DNA of 37,370 bases from CAYSUS01 sp964434165 (lineage in GTDB: Bacteria; Planctomycetota; Planctomycetia; Pirellulales; Thermoguttaceae). Location of the stretch: NCBI GenBank assembly GCA_964434165.1, contig CAYSUS010000068.1:1-37370 (forward strand). Direction: 5' to 3'. Positions 18,447 through 25,987 of this stretch are shown here, one piece after another. Below the pieces are notes generated by a model. That model did not search any database. It saw only the letters and a list, made by a program, of their open reading frames with translations, and was not told the DNA's origin. A program made the position numbers and the translations under genes. Within the stretch, counting starts at the first letter, position 1, and every line of letters begins with the position of its first letter.

Positions 18447-20054
18447 ATGCGACGCATTCAGATCTACGACACGACCCTGCGAGACGGCTCCCAGGGCGAG
18501 GAGATCAGCTTTTCGCTCCAGGACAAGCTGCTGCTGACCCAGCGCCTGGACAGCCTGGGCTTCGACTACGTCGAGGGCGGTTACCCCGCTTCGAACGAGA
18601 AGGACGCCCGGTACTTCCAGGAGGCGAAGCGCCTGGGCTTGAAGCGGATCCGCATCGCGGCCTTCGGCATGACCCGCCGCAAGGGCGTGCCGGCCGAGGA
18701 AGACGCCGGCCTGCGCGCCCTGCTGGAAAGCGGCGCCCCGACGATCACCCTGGTCGGCAAGAGCTCGACCTTTCAGGCGACGGAGGTCCTCCGCTGCGCG
18801 CCCGAGGAGAACCTGGAGATGATCGCCGACAGCGTGCGGTTTCTCTGCGGGCAGGGGCGCGAGGTGATCTTCGACGCCGAGCATTTCTTCGACGGCTGGA
18901 AGCACGACGCGGCGTATTCGCTCAAAGCCGTCCAGACCGCCGCCGAGGCCGGCGCCCGTCTGATCGCCCTCTGCGACACGAACGGCGGCTCCATGCCCGA
19001 GGAGATCGCCCAGATCACCCGCGCGGCGGTGGCCGGCCTGCCGGTTCCCGTGGGCATCCATTGCCACAACGACTGCGACCTGGCCGTGGCCAACACGCTG
19101 GCCGCGGTCGACGCGGGTGCCGAGCACGTGCAGGGCACGATCAACGGCTTCGGTGAGCGGTGCGGCAACGCCGATCTTGTCTCCGTGGCCGCCAACCTGG
19201 CGCTGAAGAAGCAGGGATACGAGGTCCTCGACCGCGAGGCCCTTCAGCACCTCACCGAGCTGGCACGGTACGTGTACGAGATGGTCAACATGAACTTCCG
19301 TCCCAACCAGCCGTTCGTGGGCAAGAGCGCCTTCGCGCACAAGGGCGGGATGCACGTCAGCGGCGTGGCCCGCAACACGGCGAGCTATGAGCACATCAAT
19401 CCGAATGCGGTGGGCAACGAGCGGCGGATCCTGGTCAGCGAGCTCTCGGGCCGTTCGAACATCGTCGCCCGCACCACGAAGTACGACGTGCAGAACGACC
19501 CCCGGTTGATGGAGAAGATCCTCGCCCGGGTCGTGTCCATGGAGCACGCGGGGTACCAGTTCGAGGCGGCCGAGGGCTCGTTCGACCTGCTGGTCAAGCG
19601 GTGTGCCGGCACGTTCGAGCCCCATTTCGAGCGCCTCAACTACCACGTCAACGTGGAGACCGGCCAGGACGGCAGGACGACCACCGAGGCCACCGTGAAA
19701 ATCCGCGTGGGCGACGAGGTCCGCCACGAGGTGGCCGAGGGCGACGGCCCGGTCAACGCCCTGGACGCCGCCATGCGCAAGGCCCTCAACGGCACCTTCC
19801 CGGCGCTGGCCAGGATGCACCTGGTGGACTACAAAGTGCGCGTCATCAACTCCGAGGCCGCCACGGCCGCGGGCGTGCGCGTGGTGATCGAGAGCCAGGA
19901 CGAGACCGACGTATGGGGCACGGTGGGGGTGAGCGAGAATATCATCGAAGCAAGCTGGATCGCCTTGACCGACAGCTACGAGTACAAGCTGTGCAAGGAC
20001 GAGGAGAAGGCCGGCGCGCCGGCGGCGAGGGCGAGGCAGCCGGTCACGGCGTGA
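18447..20054 (+). CDS. cimA: (R)-citramalate synthase
   Basis: 535 residues. CimA condenses pyruvate and acetyl-CoA to citramalate, the first step of the threonine-independent route to 2-oxobutyrate and isoleucine. The DRE-TIM barrel starts IQIYDTTLRDGSQGEEISF with the metal-binding D13, and the second metal site is H205-C-H207-N-D. GFGERCGNADL precedes the linker, and a LeuA-type regulatory dimerisation domain fills about 395-515. EGGYPASNEKD and the overall length fit the CimA subfamily better than 2-isopropylmalate synthase; this is by recognition and needs a tree. The start follows a leader with a terminator and has no Shine-Dalgarno sequence. valS follows 165 nt later on the same strand. 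Confidence 0.92.
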   Translation: MRRIQIYDTTLRDGSQGEEISFSLQDKLLLTQRLDSLGFDYVEGGYPASNEKDARYFQEAKRLGLKRIRIAAFGMTRRKGVPAEEDAGLRALLESGAPTITLVGKSSTFQATEVLRCAPEENLEMIADSVRFLCGQGREVIFDAEHFFDGWKHDAAYSLKAVQTAAEAGARLIALCDTNGGSMPEEIAQITRAAVAGLPVPVGIHCHNDCDLAVANTLAAVDAGAEHVQGTINGFGERCGNADLVSVAANLALKKQGYEVLDREALQHLTELARYVYEMVNMNFRPNQPFVGKSAFAHKGGMHVSGVARNTASYEHINPNAVGNERRILVSELSGRSNIVARTTKYDVQNDPRLMEKILARVVSMEHAGYQFEAAEGSFDLLVKRCAGTFEPHFERLNYHVNVETGQDGRTTTEATVKIRVGDEVRHEVAEGDGPVNALDAAMRKALNGTFPALARMHLVDYKVRVINSEAATAAGVRVVIESQDETDVWGTVGVSENIIEASWIALTDSYEYKLCKDEEKAGAPAARARQPVTA

Positions 20055-20184
20055 AATCCGAAGTCCGAAGCAAGAGTTCCGAATGCTCGAGACAAGCCCC
20101 GCAAGCAGGATGCCACGTTTCTGTCATTGGGGTTTCCGGGATTCGGATTCGTTTCGAGTTCCGGATTTCGCGCCTTGGATTTCA
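20053..20184 (+). repeat. Intergenic GGATTTC-type repeat, copy 2
   Basis: The cimA-valS spacer begins GAAATCCGAAGTCCGAAG and ends with GGATTCGGATTCG, CCGGATTTCGCG and TTGGATTTC blocks. It therefore carries inverted GAAATCC/GGATTTC pairs and matches the vocabulary of the element after ftsK (18057-18117). No T-tract terminator is visible, so cimA and valS could share a transcript. Confidence 0.5.
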
Positions 20185-20219
20185 ACCCTTGGGCGTTGCT
20201 GATCGAAAGCAGAACGATC

Positions 20220-23200
20220 ATGGCCACCGCGGAGACCTTCCAGGACCTTCCCAAGCAGTACGAGCACGCGGCCGCGCAGCAGCGGTGGTACCGCTTCTGG
20301 GAGGAGAGGGGCTACTTCCACAGCGAGCCGGATCCCAAGCGGAGACCATACACGATCGTCATCCCGCCGCCCAACGTGACGGGGGCCCTGCACCTGGGGC
20401 ACGCGTTGAACAACACGCTCCAGGACGTGCTTATCCGCCAGAAGCGCATGCAGGGCTTTGCGGCCCTGTGGATGCCCGGCACGGACCACGCGGGCATCGC
20501 CACCCAGGCCGTGGTCGAGCGCCGCCTCCTGAAAGAGGAGAACAAGACCCGCCACGACCTGGGGCGCGAGCAGCTCGTCGAGCGGATCTGGCAGTGGAAG
20601 AACGAGTACGAGGCCCGCATCCTCGGCCAGCTCAAGGAGATGGGCTGTAGCTGCGACTGGGAGCGGACCCGGTTCACGCTCGATCCCGTCTGCGCCCGGG
20701 CGGTGCGGCACACGTTTTTCCGCATGTTCCGCGACGGGCTGATCTACCGCGGAACGCGCCTGGTCAACTGGGACACGGCCCTGCAAACGGTGGTCAGCGA
20801 CGACGAGGTGTTTCACGAGGAGGTGCCTGGCCACTTCTGGTACTTTCTCTATCCGGTGATCGACCCCAGGCCGGGCGAGCCGGAGCACGTGACCATCGCC
20901 ACCACGCGCCCCGAGACCATGCTCGGCGACACGGCCGTTGCCGTTCACCCCGATCCCGAAGGGGCGCTCGACAGCATCGAGAGCGACCTCGCCGCCAAGC
21001 TTTCCACCGCGCCCGCCAGAGAAAGGCCCCAGATCGAGGAGCAGATCGAAGACGTGCGCGACAGGCGCAGGACCATGCTGGCGGACCTCGTCACGCTCCG
21101 CGACATGGCCCGCGACGGGCGCAAGGTCTTGCTGCCGCTGCTCAACCGCGAGATCCCGCTGGTGGCCGACGTGTGGGCCAAGCCCGAGCTGGGGACCGGA
21201 TGCGTCAAGATCACCCCGGCCCACGATCCGAACGACTACGAGGTGGGCCAGCGTCATGGCCTCTCCATGGTCAACCTCCTCAATCTCGATGGCACGCTCA
21301 ACGACAGCGCCGGGCCGTACGCGGGGCAGACGATCCTCCAGGCACGCAAGAGCGTGGTGGCCGACCTGGAGAAGCAGGGCCTTCTGACCAAGACCGAGGA
21401 CCGGCTGATCGACTTGGCCCATTCCGACCGCTCGAAGACGCCCATCGAACCGCTGCTTACGGACCAGTGGTTCGTGCGCATGGACGAGCTCGCGCAGACC
21501 GCCATCGACGCGGTGGCGGACGGGCGCGTGCGGATCGTGCCCCCGCGCTACGCCAAGGGCTATCTCGACTGGCTGAGCGAGAAGCGCGACTGGCCCGTCA
21601 GCCGGCAGCTCTGGTGGGGACACCGGATCCCGATCTGGTACTGCAAGACGGCGACCGAGGCCGACCTCAGCAAGGCCTTTGCGGGGCGCGACGACGTGAT
21701 CTGGCATCGCGACGAGGACGGCGCGCAGTGGCTGATCTGCGCGGAAGAAGAGGACCTCGCCGAGGACGCCGTGCCGGGCCACGCCCTCGTGCGCGAGGAG
21801 GACGTGCTCGACACCTGGTTCAGCTCGGCCCTGTGGCCGCACTCCACGCTCGGCTGGCCCGAGAAGACGCCGGAGCTGGGGTACTATTACCCCACGAGCG
21901 TGCTCATCACCAGCCGCGACATCATCACGCTGTGGGTGGCGCGGATGGTGCTCACGGGCCTGTACAACGTGGGCGAGATCCCCTTCACCGACGTGTACAT
22001 CCACCCCAAGATCCTCGACGGCTACGGCGAGGGGATGTCGAAGTCCAAGGGCAACGGAGTCGATCCGCTCGACGTGATCGAGAAGTTCGGGGCCGATTCG
22101 CTGCGGTTCGCGCTGGCCTACCTGGCCACGGAGACGCAGGACTTCCGCATGCCCGTGGAGTTCGAGTGCCCCCACTGCGAGAAGCTCGTCGAGCAGACCA
22201 GGGAGAACCGCCTCTTGCCGCGCGTGAAGTGCACGCACTGCGGAGAGGAGTTCTCCACGCAGTGGGCGGACAAGCCCGAGGACAAGGCCCTGGCGCGCGG
22301 GGCCGTGGTGAGCGACCGCTTCGAGCTGGCCCGCAACTTCTGCAACAAGCTGTGGAACGCGGCGCGGTTCGCGCTGATGAACCTGGAGGGCTTCGAGCCC
22401 CGCGCGGTGGCCGACGGCGACCTGCTGGTCGAGGACCGCTGGGTGCTCAGCCGGCTGGCCACGGTGACCGAGCAGGTGACGACCGCCCTGGCCGAGTACA
22501 AGTACGCTGACGCCGCGAGGGTGCTCTACGAATTCGCCTGGGACGAGTTCTGCAGCTTCTATCTGGAAATGGTCAAGGGGCGGCTTCAGGACGAGGCCGC
22601 CCGCGCCACGGCCCAGCGCGTGCTGGCGCACACGCTGGACGTGCTGCTAAGGCTTCTGCACCCAACGATCCCGTTCCTCACCGAGGAGGTGTGGCAGCTC
22701 CTGGCCCGGCTGGCCCCACGACGCGGGATCGACTGCGTGGAGCCAACGGCGGAGAGCGTGATGATCGCCGCGTGGCCGGCGTGCGACGCGGGGCGCCGGG
22801 ACCCGGAGATCGAGGCCCGCTTCGCGCGGTTCCAGGAGGCCCTGCGCGCGGTGCGCGAGATCCGCAGCCGGCAGAACGTGCCGCCGAAGAAGCGGATCGA
22901 GTTCGCCGTGCGATGCGATCCAAAGACGGCCGACCTGCTCCGGCCCATGGAGCCGTACTTCGCGTCGATGGCGGGCGCAGCGGCGACGGGCTGGGGCCCG
23001 GACGTGGAGGCCCCGCCGCTGTGCGCCAACGCGGCCACGGCCGGTATGGAGGTGCTCGTCGATCTGGCCGGCCTGATCGACGTGGACGCCGAGATTGCCC
23101 GGCTGGAGAAGGAGCAAGGCAAACTGGAGTCGATGATCCAGGGCAAGCGCAAGAAGCTGGCCAACGAGAAGTTCGTGGCCAGGGCCCCGGCCGAAGTGGT

Positions 23201-23291
23201 CCAGCGCGAACGGGAGAGCCTGAAGGCGCTGGAGGATCAACTGGCCGCGATCGTCGAGGCGATCAAGAAGCTTCTGGCCAGCCGGGGCTAG
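20220..23291 (+). CDS. valS: Valyl-tRNA synthetase with zinc-ribbon insertion
   Basis: 1023 residues from the ATG at 20220. It charges tRNA-Val. Class I signatures: PPNVTGALH58-L-G-H61 (HIGH) and GM606-S-K-S-K-G-N for KMSKS, with Gly replacing the first Lys. DVLDTWFSSALWP is typical. The CP1 editing domain carries an extra charged helical segment at about 245-300. After KMSKS there is an inserted zinc ribbon, C650-P-H-C653 and C671-T-H-C674, between FRMPVEF and the anticodon-binding start ARNFCNKLWNAARF. A C-terminal coiled coil (about 955-1020), the tRNA-binding arm, closes the protein. It follows cimA on the same strand. The hairpin at 23278-23303 spans the stop codon. Confidence 0.96.
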   Translation: MATAETFQDLPKQYEHAAAQQRWYRFWEERGYFHSEPDPKRRPYTIVIPPPNVTGALHLGHALNNTLQDVLIRQKRMQGFAALWMPGTDHAGIATQAVVERRLLKEENKTRHDLGREQLVERIWQWKNEYEARILGQLKEMGCSCDWERTRFTLDPVCARAVRHTFFRMFRDGLIYRGTRLVNWDTALQTVVSDDEVFHEEVPGHFWYFLYPVIDPRPGEPEHVTIATTRPETMLGDTAVAVHPDPEGALDSIESDLAAKLSTAPARERPQIEEQIEDVRDRRRTMLADLVTLRDMARDGRKVLLPLLNREIPLVADVWAKPELGTGCVKITPAHDPNDYEVGQRHGLSMVNLLNLDGTLNDSAGPYAGQTILQARKSVVADLEKQGLLTKTEDRLIDLAHSDRSKTPIEPLLTDQWFVRMDELAQTAIDAVADGRVRIVPPRYAKGYLDWLSEKRDWPVSRQLWWGHRIPIWYCKTATEADLSKAFAGRDDVIWHRDEDGAQWLICAEEEDLAEDAVPGHALVREEDVLDTWFSSALWPHSTLGWPEKTPELGYYYPTSVLITSRDIITLWVARMVLTGLYNVGEIPFTDVYIHPKILDGYGEGMSKSKGNGVDPLDVIEKFGADSLRFALAYLATETQDFRMPVEFECPHCEKLVEQTRENRLLPRVKCTHCGEEFSTQWADKPEDKALARGAVVSDRFELARNFCNKLWNAARFALMNLEGFEPRAVADGDLLVEDRWVLSRLATVTEQVTTALAEYKYADAARVLYEFAWDEFCSFYLEMVKGRLQDEAARATAQRVLAHTLDVLLRLLHPTIPFLTEEVWQLLARLAPRRGIDCVEPTAESVMIAAWPACDAGRRDPEIEARFARFQEALRAVREIRSRQNVPPKKRIEFAVRCDPKTADLLRPMEPYFASMAGAAATGWGPDVEAPPLCANAATAGMEVLVDLAGLIDVDAEIARLEKEQGKLESMIQGKRKKLANEKFVARAPAEVVQRERESLKALEDQLAAIVEAIKKLLASRG

Positions 23292-23303
23292 AGGCCCGGC
23301 TGG
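23278..23303 (+). terminator. Hairpin spanning the valS stop codon
   Basis: Perfect 9-bp stem CCAGCCGGG (23278-23286) with CCCGGCTGG (23295-23303), loop of 8 containing the valS TAG. No T-tract follows, so it may stabilise the 3' end or act with Rho rather than as an intrinsic terminator. Confidence 0.35.
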
Positions 23304-23332
23304 AAGAAGGGATTCGGTTCGCGGAACGAGTC

Positions 23333-23398
23333 GGAGCCCGAGGCGTGAGCGAGGGATGCTTCGGATGGCTGCTCTGCCTCGCTGACGCTTCGGGCTTC
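23333..23398. repeat. Long imperfect inverted repeat after valS
   Basis: Arms 23333-23354 and 23377-23398, 22 bp each with 19 complementary positions, around a 22-nt loop. Core GCCCGAGGCGTGAGCGAGG pairs with CCTCGCTGACGCTTCGGGC. This GAGCGAGG...CGCTTCGGGCTT vocabulary resembles intergenic palindromes I associate with planctomycete genomes. It could be a mobile palindromic element. Confidence 0.6.
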
Positions 23399-23420
23399 GA
23401 TGTTGGGCGAAGACCCAGGG

Positions 23421-23449
23421 ACTTCCGAAGTCTCGAGGACTTCGGAAGT
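23421..23449. repeat. Perfect palindromic element, copy A
   Basis: Twelve-base arms ACTTCCGAAGTC and GACTTCGGAAGT, perfectly complementary, around a 5-nt TCGAG centre. Related but degraded copies occur at 28597-28626 and 29262-29313. No T-tract is attached. Confidence 0.75.
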
Positions 23450-23498
23450 GTGAAGCGGTCGTTTCTCGGCCCTCTAGCCCTGCGCGGAACCGAGGCAC

Positions 23499-23504
23499 TA
23501 TAAT
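23499..23504 (+). promoter_or_regulatory. -10 element for the DUF151 gene
   Basis: Exact TATAAT, 62 nt before the chosen start codon, in otherwise GC-rich sequence. No good -35 is found 16-18 nt upstream, so it may depend on an activator or another sigma factor. Confidence 0.45.
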
Positions 23505-23566
23505 GGCTGGAGTGGGAGGCCGCTCGCGCCTCCGTCTCGGTCTGTCGCGCTTCGGGGGTGCCCGTT

Positions 23567-23974
23567 ATGCCCGTCCACATGCAGCTCTCGCGGATCATCA
23601 TCAGCGAGATCAACGACCAGCAGGTGATCTATCTGAAGGAGGTGGAAGGCGACCGCACCTTCCCCATCCTGATCGGCATCTTCGAGGCCACGAGTATCGA
23701 CCGCCGCGTGAAGGGCTATCCCTCGCCGCGCCCGCTGACGCACGATCTAATCGTCAGCGTCGTGGAAAACCTGGGGGCGGAGCTTCAGGACGTGGTGATC
23801 AACGAGCTGAAGGACCACACCTATTATGCAAAGCTCCGCGTGCGCCAGGACGGCGAGCTGGTGGAGATCGACTCCCGGCCCTCCGACGCCATCGCCGTGG
23901 CCGTGACCTGCCAGCCGACGCTTCCCATTTACGTGGCCGAGGAAGTGCTGGAGGACGTGCTCGGGGAGACGTAA
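23567..23974 (+). CDS. DUF151 / bifunctional nuclease family protein
   Basis: 135 residues from the ATG at 23567; GTG 23558 and the ATG at 23579 are in-frame alternatives. The DUF151 pattern is complete: a QLSRIIISEINDQQVIYLKE start, then FPILIGIFEATSIDRRVKG, RPLTHDLIVSVVENLGAE and SRPSDAIAVAV. Family members of this type have been reported to cleave DNA and RNA in vitro, and the wider family is widespread in bacteria and plants, but the cellular role is unclear. The gene follows valS after 275 nt of repeat-bearing DNA with its own -10 box and ends at a 25-bp tandem array. Confidence 0.9.
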   Translation: MPVHMQLSRIIISEINDQQVIYLKEVEGDRTFPILIGIFEATSIDRRVKGYPSPRPLTHDLIVSVVENLGAELQDVVINELKDHTYYAKLRVRQDGELVEIDSRPSDAIAVAVTCQPTLPIYVAEEVLEDVLGET

Positions 23975-24003
23975 GGCGGCGCGTGGCGGGCTCAGGCCGC
24001 TTC

Positions 24004-24128
24004 GCGGCAGACTGCGCCGGCCCCCTTCGCGGCAGACTGCGCCGGGCCGCTTCGCGGCAGACTGCGCCGGCCCGCTTTGCGGCAGACTGCGCCGGCCCGC
24101 TTTGCGGCAGACTGCGCCGGCCCCCTTC
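24004..24128. repeat. 25-bp tandem repeat array, five copies
   Basis: The block GCGGCAGACTGCGCCGG starts at 24004, 24029, 24054, 24079 and 24104, exactly 25 bp apart, with variable CCCCCTTC, GCCGCTTC or CCCGCTTT fill. The array lies between the stop of the DUF151 gene (23974) and the stop of lysC (24132). Each unit contains a small GCAG-A-CTGC palindrome. The period is not a multiple of three, so it is not a coding repeat. Confidence 0.92.
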
Positions 24129-24131
24129 GCG

Positions 24132-25913
24132 TCACACGATCGCGTCGGCGAACTGCTTCTTCAAGGCATCCAGGGCCTTGCGGCCTTGCGCGCCGTCCAC
24201 GACCACGTTGATGTGGGCCTCGCTGGTGGAGATCATATCGACGTTGATGCCGGCCTCGGCCAGGCACTCGAACATCCGCCGGGCGAGGATCGTGTGGCTC
24301 CGCATGCCCACCCCCGTCACGGAGAGCTTGGCCACGCTGGGACTGCTGGCCGGCTCGTCGCAGTGGAGCTGCTTGGACAGATCGCGCGCCACCTTGAGGG
24401 CCTTGGGCAGCGACCTGTCCGGGATCGTGAAGCTCAGGCTCGCCTTCTGCTCGCGCCCGACGCTCTGCACGATCATGTCCACGACGATCCCCTTCTTGGC
24501 CACCTCATCGAACACCCGGGCGGCCAGCCCCGGGCGGTCGGGCACGCCGAGCAGCGTCACGCGGGCCTGCGTGGCGTCGAGGTGGATCCCGCTGATGATC
24601 AGGTCCTCCATGCCCTCGAGGAGCGCGGCCAGGTTGACCGCGGCCTTCGCGCGCGCGGCCGTTCCCGCGGTGGACGGCGCCGCCTCCTTGGCCGGCTTGG
24701 GCGCCTGGTCCAGTTCGAAGGCCTGGTGCACCGTGCGGAGCGCCTCCGGAGCGTGCTCCCGCGCGACGAGCACCGAGATCTTGATCTCGCTGGTGGTGAT
24801 CATGAGGATGTTGATGCCCTTGTCGGCCAGGGCCTGGAACATCCTCTCCGCCACGCCGGTCTGCGTGGCCATGCCGGCCCCGACGATCGAGACCTTCGAC
24901 ACGTCGTCGTCGTGCGTAAACCCCCCTGCGCCAAGCTCGGCGACCGCCTCCCCGACGGCCTTGAGCGTGGTCGGCAGGTCGTCGCGGAACACGGTGAAGG
25001 AGATGTCGGCGTTACCGTCCTCGGCCACGTTCTGCACGATCATGTCGGTGGCCACCGCCCGGGCCGCCACGCGCGAGAACAGCGTCATGGCCGCCCCGGG
25101 GCGGTCGGGCACGTTGAGCACCGTCACGCGGGCCTCGTTCTTCACCAGCGCGGCCCCGCAGACCGGCTCGCCCGGGCCCTCGGGCTCCGTGGCGATTATC
25201 GTGCCCGGGCTGTCGCTCAGGCTGCTCCGCACGTGGATCGGCACGTCGAACTTCTTGCCGAACTCGATCGACCGGCTGTGCATCACCCCGGCGCCGGCGC
25301 TGGCCAGCTCGAGCATCTCGTCGTAGCTGATGCGCTGCATCTGCCGGGCCTCGGGCACGACGCGGGGATCGGTCGTGTAGATTCCGTCCACGTCGGTGTA
25401 GATCTCGCACGCCTCGGCGTTCAAGACCGCCGCCAGGGCCACGGCCGTGGTGTCGCTGCCGCCGCGGCCGAGCGTGGTGATGTTGTGGTGGTCGTCCACG
25501 CCCTGGAAGCCGGCCGCGATGACGATCTTGCCTTCCTTCAGCGCCTTGCGCATCCGCTCCGTGGAGATCGACCGGATGCGTGCCTTGCCGTGCGTGCTGT
25601 CGGTGACGATGCCGATCTGCGCGCCGGTGAGGCTCTCCGCCTCGTGCCCCAGGGAGTGGACTGCCATGGCCATCAGGGCCACGCTCACCTGCTCGCCCGT
25701 GGAGAGGAGCATGTCCATCTCGCGCGCGGCAGGCTGGTCGGTGATCTCGTTGGCCAGCTTGACCAGGGCGTCGGTGGTCTTGCCCATCGCGCTGACGACC
25801 ATCACCACCTGGTGGCCTTCCATCTTGGCCCGGATCGCCTTGCGGGCCGCGGCGAGGATCTTCTGGCTGTCGGCAACGCTCGTGCCGCCGAATTTCTGGA
25901 CGATGATGGACAT
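24132..25913 (-). CDS. lysC: Aspartate kinase with four ACT domains
   Basis: 593 residues, longer than the common 400-450. It phosphorylates aspartate, the committed step to Lys, Thr and Met. The kinase domain (about 1-250) shows K7-F-G-G-T-S and TLGRGGSDTTAVALAA. It is followed by ACT domains at about 262-340 and 345-415, an Ala/Pro/Lys-rich linker, and a second ACT pair at about 450-525 and 530-590, each with V-P-D-R-P-G or equivalent and a matching second half. Such duplicated regulatory pairs are known from cyanobacterial aspartokinases. The gene is last in a minus-strand run with hom and a PGM-like gene, 74 nt after the latter, and likely shows feedback control by Lys and/or Thr. Confidence 0.96.
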   Translation of the reverse strand: MSIIVQKFGGTSVADSQKILAAARKAIRAKMEGHQVVMVVSAMGKTTDALVKLANEITDQPAAREMDMLLSTGEQVSVALMAMAVHSLGHEAESLTGAQIGIVTDSTHGKARIRSISTERMRKALKEGKIVIAAGFQGVDDHHNITTLGRGGSDTTAVALAAVLNAEACEIYTDVDGIYTTDPRVVPEARQMQRISYDEMLELASAGAGVMHSRSIEFGKKFDVPIHVRSSLSDSPGTIIATEPEGPGEPVCGAALVKNEARVTVLNVPDRPGAAMTLFSRVAARAVATDMIVQNVAEDGNADISFTVFRDDLPTTLKAVGEAVAELGAGGFTHDDDVSKVSIVGAGMATQTGVAERMFQALADKGINILMITTSEIKISVLVAREHAPEALRTVHQAFELDQAPKPAKEAAPSTAGTAARAKAAVNLAALLEGMEDLIISGIHLDATQARVTLLGVPDRPGLAARVFDEVAKKGIVVDMIVQSVGREQKASLSFTIPDRSLPKALKVARDLSKQLHCDEPASSPSVAKLSVTGVGMRSHTILARRMFECLAEAGINVDMISTSEAHINVVVDGAQGRKALDALKKQFADAIV

Positions 25914-25987
25914 GGGACGCGAGGGATTGGGGATTGGGGGTCAGGGAGAGCAGGTTCTCTTGGTCGGCGAGCTTGCTCGCTGGAGGC

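Noticed and set aside
20124..22631. 835-codon open frame on the minus strand
   Set aside because: Antisense of valS, His/Val/Leu-rich, no ribosome binding site.
24004..24128. Possible CRISPR array
   Set aside because: The 25-bp units are contiguous, with no unique spacers, and no cas genes are near.
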